Source: Staphylococcus muscae
GTDB taxonomy: Bacteria; Bacillota; Bacilli; Staphylococcales; Staphylococcaceae
DNA length: 64,000 nt
Assembly (NCBI RefSeq): GCF_003019275.1
Contig: NZ_CP027848.1
Span: forward strand, 1,736,001 to 1,800,000
Direction: 5' to 3'
Shown: piece after piece, positions 57,917 to 64,000 of the stretch
How the letters are laid out: every line of letters begins with the position of its first letter
Position numbering within the stretch: position 1 is the stretch's first letter
Notes under the pieces: model-generated
What the model was told of the DNA's origin: nothing
What the model saw: only the letters and a program-made list of their open reading frames with translations
Database searches by the model: none
Program-made: the position numbers and the translations under genes

Positions 57917-57957
57917 AAGGGTTGAGACACATAAAGTGTGTACTCAATCCTTTTTGT
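57917..57957 (+). terminator. Terminator of pit
   Basis: AAAGGGTTGAG pairs with CTCAATCCTTT, followed by a T-rich tail. Confidence 0.8.
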
Positions 57958-58074
57958 TTTGGATGTAAATTTTATTACCTTTGTCAAATATGACTTTAAC
58001 ACGAGTTAATAGCGTTTCTAATACACTATGTGCTTCGGTAAAGGTTTAGCAAGACGATTCTCTTTGATTTGCAT
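57945..58074 (-). pseudogene. Possible decayed small ORF
   Basis: On the minus strand AGGAGA lies 8 nt before ATG 58074, which opens MQIKENRLAKPLPKHIVY and stops after 18 codons. A single frame change near 58042 would continue as EAHSVLETLLTRVKVIFDKGNKI and beyond. No family is recognised. It may be a remnant or chance. Confidence 0.3.
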
Positions 58075-58123
58075 AGTCTTTCTCCTAATTAGAAACAGGC
58101 TGATACGTTTTAAAACATCCAAT

Positions 58124-58157
58124 AAAAAACGGGCTGAGACATAGTGCTCAGCCCGTT
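58124..58157 (-). terminator. Terminator of the LysM-CHAP gene
   Basis: AACGGGCTGAG pairs with CTCAGCCCGTT around an eight-base loop; on the minus strand six T follow. Confidence 0.85.
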
Positions 58158-58250
58158 CCTTTTGAATATAGAAATCAGCATATTGGCAGTAGGTGTCTGA
58201 AGTGAAACTGTGTATTTAAAAACTTTTTTCACTTCTAGTCCCACTCACCG
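58124..58250 (-). repeat. Dispersed intergenic repeat, copy B
   Basis: It contains the GGGCTGAGACATAG hairpin and the 20-base core at 58184-58203 identical to copy A, then a GTGAAA/TTTCAC pairing and GAGTGGGACT (minus strand), as in known staphylococcal GTGGGAC repeats. It forms the 3' untranslated region of the LysM-CHAP gene. Confidence 0.7.
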
Positions 58251-58256
58251 ATGTTA

Positions 58257-59129
58257 TTAATGAATAAAATTGTAGTTACTTGTCAATGAACCTGGAATTG
58301 TACGATAGCCTACTTGTCCCGGTGATGTGTTGTAGTTCATCTCTGATACTAAAATACTACCGTCTGGATTAACACGTTCAACATATGCAACATGACCCAT
58401 AGGACCTTCTGTTGATTGCATAATAGCGCCTGCTTGTGGTGCGTTGTTGACAGTGTATCCGTCAGCAGAAGCGGCACCTGCCCAATTGCTAGCGTTCCAC
58501 CAGTATGTACTAATCGGTTGACCTGTTTCAGAACGACGATTAAATACATGCCATGTACATTGTCCCCAAGTATAAAGATTACTTTGGTTCACAGATGGTG
58601 TTTGTGCCTGTGTACTTGTTTGTACTGTTTGAACCCCATTACCACCAGCAGCAGCTGTATTAACATTTGATGTTGATGCTGCACCAGATTGACTTGGAAT
58701 TTGTAAAGTTTGATTTGGATGGATAAGATAACCGCTCATCCCATTGGCGTTCATTAAGTCTTGAACAGTAACACCATATTGTGCTGCGATAATATCTAAT
58801 GATTCACCCGCAACTACTTTGTGACCGTTACCTGAAGTTTGAGCAGTTGTTACATTGTATGATGTTGTATTTTGTGTCTGAGCATTAGATTGTGCTGTTT
58901 CATTGGTCGTGCTACCACCAATTGTCAAAGTTTGACCAGGGAAAATCATGTTGTTAGAAAGACCATTTGCTTGTTTAATGGCATCTACTGTTGTGCCATA
59001 TTGTGCGGCAACTGTCCATAAAGAGTCACCTGATTGTACGGCGTGTTGTGTTGATGCTTGTGCATCTTGATGAGTAAGCACTGCGGCAGCGCCAGAAGTC
59101 ACTGTCAGTGCGAATGCGAATTTTTTCAA
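58257..59129 (-). CDS. Secreted LysM-CHAP peptidoglycan hydrolase (SsaA/Sle1-like)
   Basis: A 290-residue secreted protein: signal peptide ending near AQAS, two LysM wall-binding modules ([17 protein letters not shown]... and [17 protein letters not shown]...), a Ser/Thr/Gln-rich linker, and a C-terminal CHAP domain with catalytic Cys in WGQCTWHVF and His in [11 protein letters not shown]. It cleaves peptidoglycan crossbridges or stem amides during growth and division. Start is TTG 59129, set by AAGGAGG 7 nt upstream. A WalR-type box lies 94 nt upstream. Confidence 0.9.
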   Translation of the reverse strand: MKKFAFALTVTSGAAAVLTHQDAQASTQHAVQSGDSLWTVAAQYGTTVDAIKQANGLSNNMIFPGQTLTIGGSTTNETAQSNAQTQNTTSYNVTTAQTSGNGHKVVAGESLDIIAAQYGVTVQDLMNANGMSGYLIHPNQTLQIPSQSGAASTSNVNTAAAGGNGVQTVQTSTQAQTPSVNQSNLYTWGQCTWHVFNRRSETGQPISTYWWNASNWAGAASADGYTVNNAPQAGAIMQSTEGPMGHVAYVERVNPDGSILVSEMNYNTSPGQVGYRTIPGSLTSNYNFIH

Positions 59130-59222
59130 AGTGTTGCCTCCTTATGTATCAAAACGTTATCGTTGATTGATTCGAAATGTTATCTTTTACATAATATCAA
59201 AGATTATTTTAAATTTGTGGAA

Positions 59223-59239
59223 TGTTACGAATCTGTAAT
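59223..59239 (+). promoter_or_regulatory. WalR-type binding site
   Basis: TGTTAC-N5-TGTAAT matches the WalR consensus (TGTWAH-N5-TGTWAH) exactly. It lies in the region between the LysM-CHAP gene and the Bax-inhibitor gene, and is likely to serve the hydrolase. Confidence 0.6.
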
Positions 59240-59355
59240 GAATTTAACATGTTGTACTCAATGTGATATGGGGTAAAGTACTGTGAGATGTGACATACGT
59301 ATGTTAAAGTAAATGTTACAATCATTGAGAAAGATGAAATATAAAGGAGATTTTT

Positions 59356-59988
59356 ATGAGTTCAAATACAGAACAACAGTCATCGGACTATAAACGATAT
59401 GGACAAGTATGGTTATTCTTTATGTATTATTGGTTAATATTTGGTATTTCAGTATATTTTGGTCAATATTTACCAGCTGAATGGCGTCAACCGATGTCAA
59501 TGGGGTTAGCGGTACTCGTTCTTATTACAATGGTCATTCAACGTGCACGTTTTAGTGGCCCAATTATTTCACATGTTTATACGATTGTTGCAGGTTTATT
59601 ATCTTATGCAACATTTATGTATTCATTTGCAAGTTTAGGTGCACAAACCTTTTTAATGATTGTCTTATTAGCAATCATCGGTTTTGTCGTTTTTGGCGTT
59701 GTCGGTTTTTTTGTGATTCGTGATGCATCAAGTATGGGGAAGTATTTATTTGTGACACTTATCGCACTTATTTGTATGAGTATTGTCGGATGGTTTGTTC
59801 ATATTCCTATGCTTTATACAGTCATTTCAGTTGTTGGTCTTGGTCTGTTTCTACTTTACACGTTATATGACTTTAATCGATTGAAGCGTGGTGCCTTTTC
59901 GCCAAGAGAGATGGGGTTTAACCTATTTCTAAACTTATTCCGCATCATTCGTCACGCATTAAACTTAGCCCAAAAGGTAAAAAGATAA
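59356..59988 (+). CDS. Bax inhibitor-1/YccA-like membrane protein
   Basis: A 210-residue protein with about seven helices. The C-terminal LYDFNRLKRG...MGFNLFLNLFRIIRHALNLAQ resembles the BI-1/YccA/TMBIM end motif, and GPIISHVYTIVAGLLSYATFMYSF the middle. Family members are leak channels or stress-response membrane proteins. RBS AAGGAGA precedes ATG 59356. The assignment is likely but divergent. Confidence 0.65.
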   Translation: MSSNTEQQSSDYKRYGQVWLFFMYYWLIFGISVYFGQYLPAEWRQPMSMGLAVLVLITMVIQRARFSGPIISHVYTIVAGLLSYATFMYSFASLGAQTFLMIVLLAIIGFVVFGVVGFFVIRDASSMGKYLFVTLIALICMSIVGWFVHIPMLYTVISVVGLGLFLLYTLYDFNRLKRGAFSPREMGFNLFLNLFRIIRHALNLAQKVKR

Positions 59989-60053
59989 TAAAGATTTGAT
60001 TCAACGAGTCATTTTTAATATGATGATATTAGAGAAAAAATAAATAATGAAAC

Positions 60054-60149
60054 ATCCACTGGAAGTGCCATAAAAATCGTTGGCTGAGATTGAAACGTAT
60101 TTCAAAATTCCTGAACCTGATCCAGTTAGTACTGGCGTAGGAAAGTGGT
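60054..60149 (+). promoter_or_regulatory. TPP riboswitch aptamer
   Basis: The THI-box elements are clear: P1 arms CCACT (60056-60060) and AGTGG, GGCTGAGAT at 60082-60090, and CCTGAACCTGATCCAG...CTGGCGTAGGAAAGTGG at 60110-60148. It senses thiamine pyrophosphate and controls the thiazole operon through the terminator that follows. Confidence 0.92.
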
Positions 60150-60169
60150 TTTGCTTACGTATAAAATGT

Positions 60170-60214
60170 GAAGCTACTTTTCTGCTGTATGTAGAAGAGT
60201 AGCTTTTTATTTTT
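60170..60214 (+). terminator. Riboswitch-controlled terminator
   Basis: AAGCTACT..TCT pairs with AGA..AGTAGCTT, with TTTTTATTTTT after it, 33 nt before tenI. TPP binding is expected to favour this terminator. Confidence 0.85.
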
Positions 60215-60247
60215 ATCTTAAGTGGTGTTTGAAAAGGGAGGCATTAC

Positions 60248-60838
60248 ATGATTATTGCAGTGACACCTTATGAATTGCTAACTGATCAACATATTCAACG
60301 TCTGAATATGATAGAGCCACAAATTGATGGTGTACTCTTGCGAACGCCGATGACACAATTGTCTCTAATTGAATGGCTCCATGCGCTGTTGCAAGATGAG
60401 TTTCCTAAGTCAAAGGTCATCATACATACAGACATTACATTGGCAAAGCGTATGGGGATTCAACGTTTGCATTTCAAAGAAGGTGATAAACAGGCATTTC
60501 ACTTAAAAGAGACGCACCCTTCATATAGTGTGAGCATGTCTGTTCATCATGTTGAATCAATTATCAAAGCACGTGAACATCAATTAGATTTCGGTCTGTT
60601 TGGACATGTCTTTCCATCAGCGTCAAAACAAGGGAAACCACCGCGTACAAATGCGGAAGTGTGTGCAGCGTTATCAGAGCAATTCCCCCTTATTGCGATT
60701 GGAGGTATTGATCAGCATACTGTCACGCAGGTTAATCCTAAATTCATTGGTATGGCATGTATTCGCAGTGCGTTTAACATACCTATACAGGTGTTTGATG
60801 AGATGGTACAGAAATGGAAAATGAATAAGGAGAGATGA
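60248..60838 (+). CDS. tenI: TenI, thiazole tautomerase
   Basis: A 196-residue ThiE/TenI-family TIM barrel. FGHVFPSASKQGKPPR carries the TenI-type catalytic His context rather than the ThiE pyrophosphate site. It isomerises the thiazole carboxylate product of ThiG. RBS GGGAGG precedes ATG 60248. First gene of the riboswitch-controlled operon; thiS starts 1 nt after its stop. Confidence 0.85.
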   Translation: MIIAVTPYELLTDQHIQRLNMIEPQIDGVLLRTPMTQLSLIEWLHALLQDEFPKSKVIIHTDITLAKRMGIQRLHFKEGDKQAFHLKETHPSYSVSMSVHHVESIIKAREHQLDFGLFGHVFPSASKQGKPPRTNAEVCAALSEQFPLIAIGGIDQHTVTQVNPKFIGMACIRSAFNIPIQVFDEMVQKWKMNKER

Positions 60839-60839
60839 C

Positions 60840-61043
60840 ATGATTGAGATACAAGTAAACGGTGAACGACAGCAATTCCAGTCAGGTACAACGATTCAAG
60901 ATGTTTTAGATCATTTTGGCATTGAAGCAAAACGAATGGCAGTTGAACATAATGAAACAGTTGTGAAGCGTTCAGAATGGGCATCTACCTATGTACGCCC
61001 TGATGATCGATTAGAATTATTAGAATTTGTTGGAGGCGGATAA
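60840..61043 (+). CDS. thiS: ThiS, sulfur carrier protein
   Basis: A 67-residue ubiquitin-like protein ending in the required Gly-Gly (EFVGGG). ThiF adenylates the C terminus, which then carries the sulfur as thiocarboxylate for ThiG. AAGGAGAG precedes ATG 60840. thiG follows 1 nt after the stop. Confidence 0.93.
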   Translation: MIEIQVNGERQQFQSGTTIQDVLDHFGIEAKRMAVEHNETVVKRSEWASTYVRPDDRLELLEFVGGG

Positions 61044-61044
61044 T

Positions 61045-61812
61045 ATGTTTAATATTGGAGATTTAACATTTCACTCAAGATTATTTTTAGGAACAGGAAA
61101 GTTTGATAATGAGCAAGTTCAAAGTGAGGCGATTGCAGCATCTGAAACAGAAGTATTAACGTTTGCTGTACGACGTATGCATTTATACGATCGTGACTTA
61201 CCTAATCCACTTGCGAATGTCGATTTAGAGCAGTTTATCACTTTTCCAAATACAGCAGGTGCTAAAACGGCAGAAGAAGCGGTCCGTATTGCTGAATTGG
61301 CAAATGAAGCAGGTGTGTGCGATATGATTAAAGTAGAGGTGATCGGCGATGATGATACGTTGTTGCCAGATCCTTTCGACACGTACAAAGCATGTGAAAT
61401 TTTATTGGAAAAAGGATATATAGTCTGTCCTTATATTTCAGATGATGTCGTTTTAGCACAGCGTTTAGAAGCACTCGGTGTTCATGCGATTATGCCGCTT
61501 GCATCACCTATTGGCACAGGTAGAGGCATCAGTAACCCACTTAATTTACGTTATATTATAGAAAAAAGTAAGGTGCCAGTGATTGTTGATGCAGGTATCG
61601 GATCAGCGAAAGATTGTGCCGAAGCAATGGAACTCGGAGCAGATGCAATTTTGCTGAACTCTGCTGTTTCACGTGCAAAAGATCCTGTCAAAATGGCTGA
61701 AGCGATGAAGAAGGGGATTGAAGCAGGGCGTTTAAGTTATGAAGCGGGACGTATTCCAATCAAATATAATGCCGTGCAATCCAGTCCATCAGAAGGACTA
61801 GGCTTTTTGTAA
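61045..61812 (+). CDS. thiG: ThiG, thiazole synthase
   Basis: A 255-residue TIM barrel. The catalytic Lys is in [48 protein letters not shown] forms the phosphate-binding end. It makes the thiazole phosphate from deoxyxylulose-5-phosphate, dehydroglycine and ThiS-thiocarboxylate. GGAGGCGG precedes ATG 61045. It overlaps thiF by 1 nt (TAATG). Confidence 0.95.
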   Translation: MFNIGDLTFHSRLFLGTGKFDNEQVQSEAIAASETEVLTFAVRRMHLYDRDLPNPLANVDLEQFITFPNTAGAKTAEEAVRIAELANEAGVCDMIKVEVIGDDDTLLPDPFDTYKACEILLEKGYIVCPYISDDVVLAQRLEALGVHAIMPLASPIGTGRGISNPLNLRYIIEKSKVPVIVDAGIGSAKDCAEAMELGADAILLNSAVSRAKDPVKMAEAMKKGIEAGRLSYEAGRIPIKYNAVQSSPSEGLGFL

Positions 61813-62813
61813 TGCAACGCTATGATAGACAGATAAAATATGCACATTTTGGTCAACAAGGGCAACAAAAACTGCGGAATCTTCGCGTAATTGTCATGGG
61901 TGTTGGCGCATTAGGAAGTGGTGTTGCAGAACAACTCGTACGAAGTGGTGTGGGACATATCACACTTGTTGACAAAGATATTGTGACAATGTCTAATCTA
62001 CATCGTCAAAGTTGTTATGTGACAACTGATGCTGAGTCCATGTTACCTAAAGTGGTTGCTTTACAACGTCATCTCATTGCCATTAATCCCGATGTAGAAA
62101 TAATGACACATAATGAAGAAGTGACAGCGAGAAATATTATAAACATTCTTGAACAGTTCAAACCAGATGTTGTTTTAGATGGTATGGATACATTTGAAAT
62201 GCGTTACTTGTTGAATGAAGCAACACAGAAGTTACAGATTCCGTATATTTACGGTGCAGTCGTAGGAAGTCAACTCAGTGTTTTACCAATTCACGGTGAT
62301 GGTCCTTGTTTGCATTGTATTTTACCGGAAGTGCCGGAAACGATGGAACGCTGTGAAATCAACGGTGTGTTACCACCTGCTGTTCATATGGCGTGTAGCC
62401 TGATTGTTGCAGAAGTGTTTCGTTATCTGATGCACGGTCATTTTACAAGCAAGATGACAACGATAGATATACACACACTAAATATGAGAACTGTTGATGT
62501 TACTGCATTGAAAGAATCTGAGTGTTTCGTTTGTGGACAAGGGCAATATCGACGCTTATCACATGATGCAGTTGATCACGTACGTGAACTATGTGGTGGT
62601 GTGTTTCAGTTACGATTGCCATGTGAAGTTTTTGATGCAACAATTTGTCCAAACATCACAGTTGGTATTGCTAATCAATATGTTAAACGATTGATGAAAG
62701 ATAACTACGATATGACGTTATATCAAGATGGACGGTTGTTAATCTACGGTGCAAGCAGTGTGGAAGAAGCTGAAAATGTGCGCAAGCAATTGTTCATTGC
62801 GCATGATGATTGA
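61812..62813 (+). CDS. thiF: ThiF/MoeB-family adenylyltransferase
   Basis: A 333-residue E1-like enzyme. ATP-binding GVGALGSGVAEQLVRSGVGHITLVDKDIVTMSNLHRQ (shortened motif GxGxxG), and two Cys pairs (CLHC and CFVC) for zinc. Residues beyond ~250 form an extra C-terminal domain not present in minimal ThiF. Context (riboswitch, thiS, thiG) indicates ThiF, activating ThiS. No thiO or thiH gene is in the operon. Confidence 0.88.
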   Translation: MQRYDRQIKYAHFGQQGQQKLRNLRVIVMGVGALGSGVAEQLVRSGVGHITLVDKDIVTMSNLHRQSCYVTTDAESMLPKVVALQRHLIAINPDVEIMTHNEEVTARNIINILEQFKPDVVLDGMDTFEMRYLLNEATQKLQIPYIYGAVVGSQLSVLPIHGDGPCLHCILPEVPETMERCEINGVLPPAVHMACSLIVAEVFRYLMHGHFTSKMTTIDIHTLNMRTVDVTALKESECFVCGQGQYRRLSHDAVDHVRELCGGVFQLRLPCEVFDATICPNITVGIANQYVKRLMKDNYDMTLYQDGRLLIYGASSVEEAENVRKQLFIAHDD

Positions 62814-62819
62814 CACATG

Positions 62820-62849
62820 TTGCTTTCAGATAAAAATACCATGTATAAT
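62820..62849 (+). promoter_or_regulatory. yebC promoter
   Basis: TTGCTT (62820-62825), 18 nt, TATAAT (62844-62849), 41 nt before yebC. Confidence 0.4.
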
Positions 62850-62889
62850 AAAGGGTAATCTAAAAAGCAATTGAAAGCGAGATGGAAGA

Positions 62890-63603
62890 ATGGGACGTAA
62901 ATGGAATAACATTAAGGAGAAAAAAGCACAAAAGGATAAAAACACGAGCCGTATCTATGCGAAATTCGGTAAGGAAATCTATGTAGCGGCGAAGTCTGGT
63001 GAACCAGATCCGGAATCTAACCAAGCGTTGAAGCTTGTTTTAGAGCGTGCAAAAACATATTCTGTACCGAACCATATCATTGATAGAGCGATTGACAAAG
63101 CCAAAGGTGGCGGTGATGAAAACTTTGATTCATTGCGTTATGAAGGCTTTGGCCCAAGTGGCTCAATGTTAATTGTTGATGCCTTAACAAATAACGTAAA
63201 CCGTACAGCATCAGATGTGCGTGCAGCATTTGGTAAAAACGGAGGCAACATGGGTGTTTCTGGCTCAGTTGCATATATGTTCGATCACACTGCAACGTTT
63301 GCATTCGAAGGTTACGATGCAGATACTGTATTAGAACAGTTGATGGAGCAAGATATCGATGTGCGTGATGTGATTGAAGAAGGTGGGCTCACAATTGTCT
63401 ATGCAGAGCCGGATCAATTCGCATCTGTACAACAAGCATTGCGTGACTTAGGTGTTCAAGATTTTGAAGTGGCAGAATTAGAAATGCTACCACAATCAGA
63501 AGTTGAATTGTCAGGTGATGATTTGGTAACTTTTGAAAAGCTTATCGATGTGTTGGAAGATCTTGAAGATGTACAACACGTTTTCCATAACGTGTCATTA
63601 TAA
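62890..63603 (+). CDS. yebC: YebC/PmpR-family protein
   Basis: A 237-residue protein beginning [20 protein letters not shown] with [21 protein letters not shown] in the middle, the standard three-domain YebC architecture. YebC proteins act as transcriptional regulators or help ribosomes through proline stretches. ATG 62890 is used. Monocistronic or linked to the cupin gene 17 nt downstream. Confidence 0.93.
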   Translation: MGRKWNNIKEKKAQKDKNTSRIYAKFGKEIYVAAKSGEPDPESNQALKLVLERAKTYSVPNHIIDRAIDKAKGGGDENFDSLRYEGFGPSGSMLIVDALTNNVNRTASDVRAAFGKNGGNMGVSGSVAYMFDHTATFAFEGYDADTVLEQLMEQDIDVRDVIEEGGLTIVYAEPDQFASVQQALRDLGVQDFEVAELEMLPQSEVELSGDDLVTFEKLIDVLEDLEDVQHVFHNVSL

Positions 63604-63620
63604 TGTGTGGAGGACAGTGT

Positions 63621-64000
63621 ATGCATGCCAAAGATTGGATTCAGCATTTAGCATTAACGCCACATCCTGAAGGTGGTTATTACCGCCAAACAATACTCAG
63701 TTCAGATGCTATGGATGGTCGCCCTAATTATTCGAGTATATACTTTTTATTAGAAGATACGAACATCTCTCATTTCCATCAAATAGATGCAGATGAAATT
63801 TGGTACTATCATGCAGGCGCAACTTTGACGCTACATATGATTCATTCTGACCATACGTACGAAACAGTAAGAGTCGGACCGAGTGTAGATCAAGGCGATG
63901 TGTTGCAATATGTTGTACCGAAAAATACAATATTCGCTTCGTCGATTGAAACGCCACATGCTTTTGCGGTGGTAGGTTGTATGGTTCAACCAGCCTTTCA
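63621..64000 (+). CDS. DUF985 cupin protein, 5' part (cut by the window end)
   Basis: About 126 codons are present. LALTPHPEGGYYRQT opens the family; SSIYFLLEDTNISHFHQIDADEIWYYHAG contains the metal-binding histidines and a Glu of the cupin motif. DUF985 proteins (YML079w-like) have unknown activity, probably on sugar-like ligands. RBS TGGAGGA precedes ATG 63621. The 3' end is outside the window. Confidence 0.85.
   Translation, partial: MHAKDWIQHLALTPHPEGGYYRQTILSSDAMDGRPNYSSIYFLLEDTNISHFHQIDADEIWYYHAGATLTLHMIHSDHTYETVRVGPSVDQGDVLQYVVPKNTIFASSIETPHAFAVVGCMVQPAF

Larger units (their letters stand above)
57912..58256. other. Gene-poor gap between pit and the LysM-CHAP gene
   Basis: 345 bp containing the pit terminator, the possible decayed small ORF, a strong minus-strand terminator and repeat copy B. 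No intact gene is seen. Confidence 0.6.

Noticed and set aside
59302..59319. Second WalR-like pair TGTTAA/TGTTAC
   Set aside because: The spacer is 6 nt, not the required 5.

Overview
The window is low-GC Firmicutes DNA whose gene content and order match the core chromosome of a Staphylococcus. Supporting markers are a close SarA homologue, the Mnh2 antiporter operon, MntABC/MntR, the tar teichoic-acid cluster beside pbp4-abcA, fhuCBG and graRS-vraFG. Compared with the S. aureus layout as I remember it, several things differ. feoAB lies between abcA and nupC. No tarX lies between tarB and tarD, and no graX lies before graR. A thiazole operon (tenI-thiS-thiG-thiF) sits under a TPP riboswitch. 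This suggests a non-aureus species, perhaps of the intermedius/hyicus group, but that is an inference. I see no prophage, insertion sequence, CRISPR array, rRNA or tRNA.

Layout. 1-5.2 kb: the end of hemQ, an amino-acid permease, a split ThrE-type exporter (YjjP/YjjB), a dicarboxylate symporter and a DUF1450 protein. 5.4-10.6 kb: a flavodoxin-like protein, a GNAT acetyltransferase, YwfO-like HD protein, YwhD, YwiB and argS. 10.7-15.6 kb: a BtuF/BtuC-like pair without ATPase, a HAD protein overlapping an alpha/beta-hydrolase-fold protein (both with altered catalytic motifs), a secreted protein and a membrane protein. 15.7-19.4 kb (mostly minus): sarA, a lone membrane-fusion protein, a YdcZ-type transporter and small proteins. 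19.6-26.0 kb: a tyrosine-recombinase domain lacking key residues, then mnhABCDEFG2. 26.1-30.3 kb: mntABC, divergent mntR and an M50 peptidase. 30.6-38.3 kb: tarA, tarH, tarG, tarB, tarD, pbp4 and abcA. 38.4-46.6 kb: feoAB, nupC, a candidate small RNA, a YitT protein and fhuCBG. 46.7-51.4 kb: a hypothetical protein, an MFS exporter, a YkvI-like protein and a membrane-anchored esterase. 51.5-59.1 kb: graRS-vraFG, a phosphate transporter with its DUF47 partner, and a LysM-CHAP hydrolase. 59.3-64 kb: a Bax-inhibitor-like protein, the riboswitch-controlled thiazole operon, yebC and a truncated cupin gene.

How the genes work together. Much of the window concerns metals and the cell envelope. Fe2+ (Feo), Fe3+-siderophores (Fhu) and Mn2+ (Mnt) uptake are each preceded by a recognisable Fur or MntR operator. 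FhuC may also energise the BtuFC-like pair. Tar proteins build and export wall teichoic acid, PBP4 crosslinks wall, GraRS-VraFG senses and resists cationic peptides, and the LysM-CHAP hydrolase carries a WalR-type site. Most transcription units end in clear hairpin terminators, several of them shared by convergent genes.

The most interesting leads are a candidate small RNA with an anti-Shine-Dalgarno motif (about 42412-42520, minus), the adjacent catalytically altered HAD/hydrolase pair, the degenerate recombinase domain before mnhA2, and a dispersed intergenic repeat tied to terminators at about 48.8 and 58.2 kb. I found no convincing wholly new multi-gene system.
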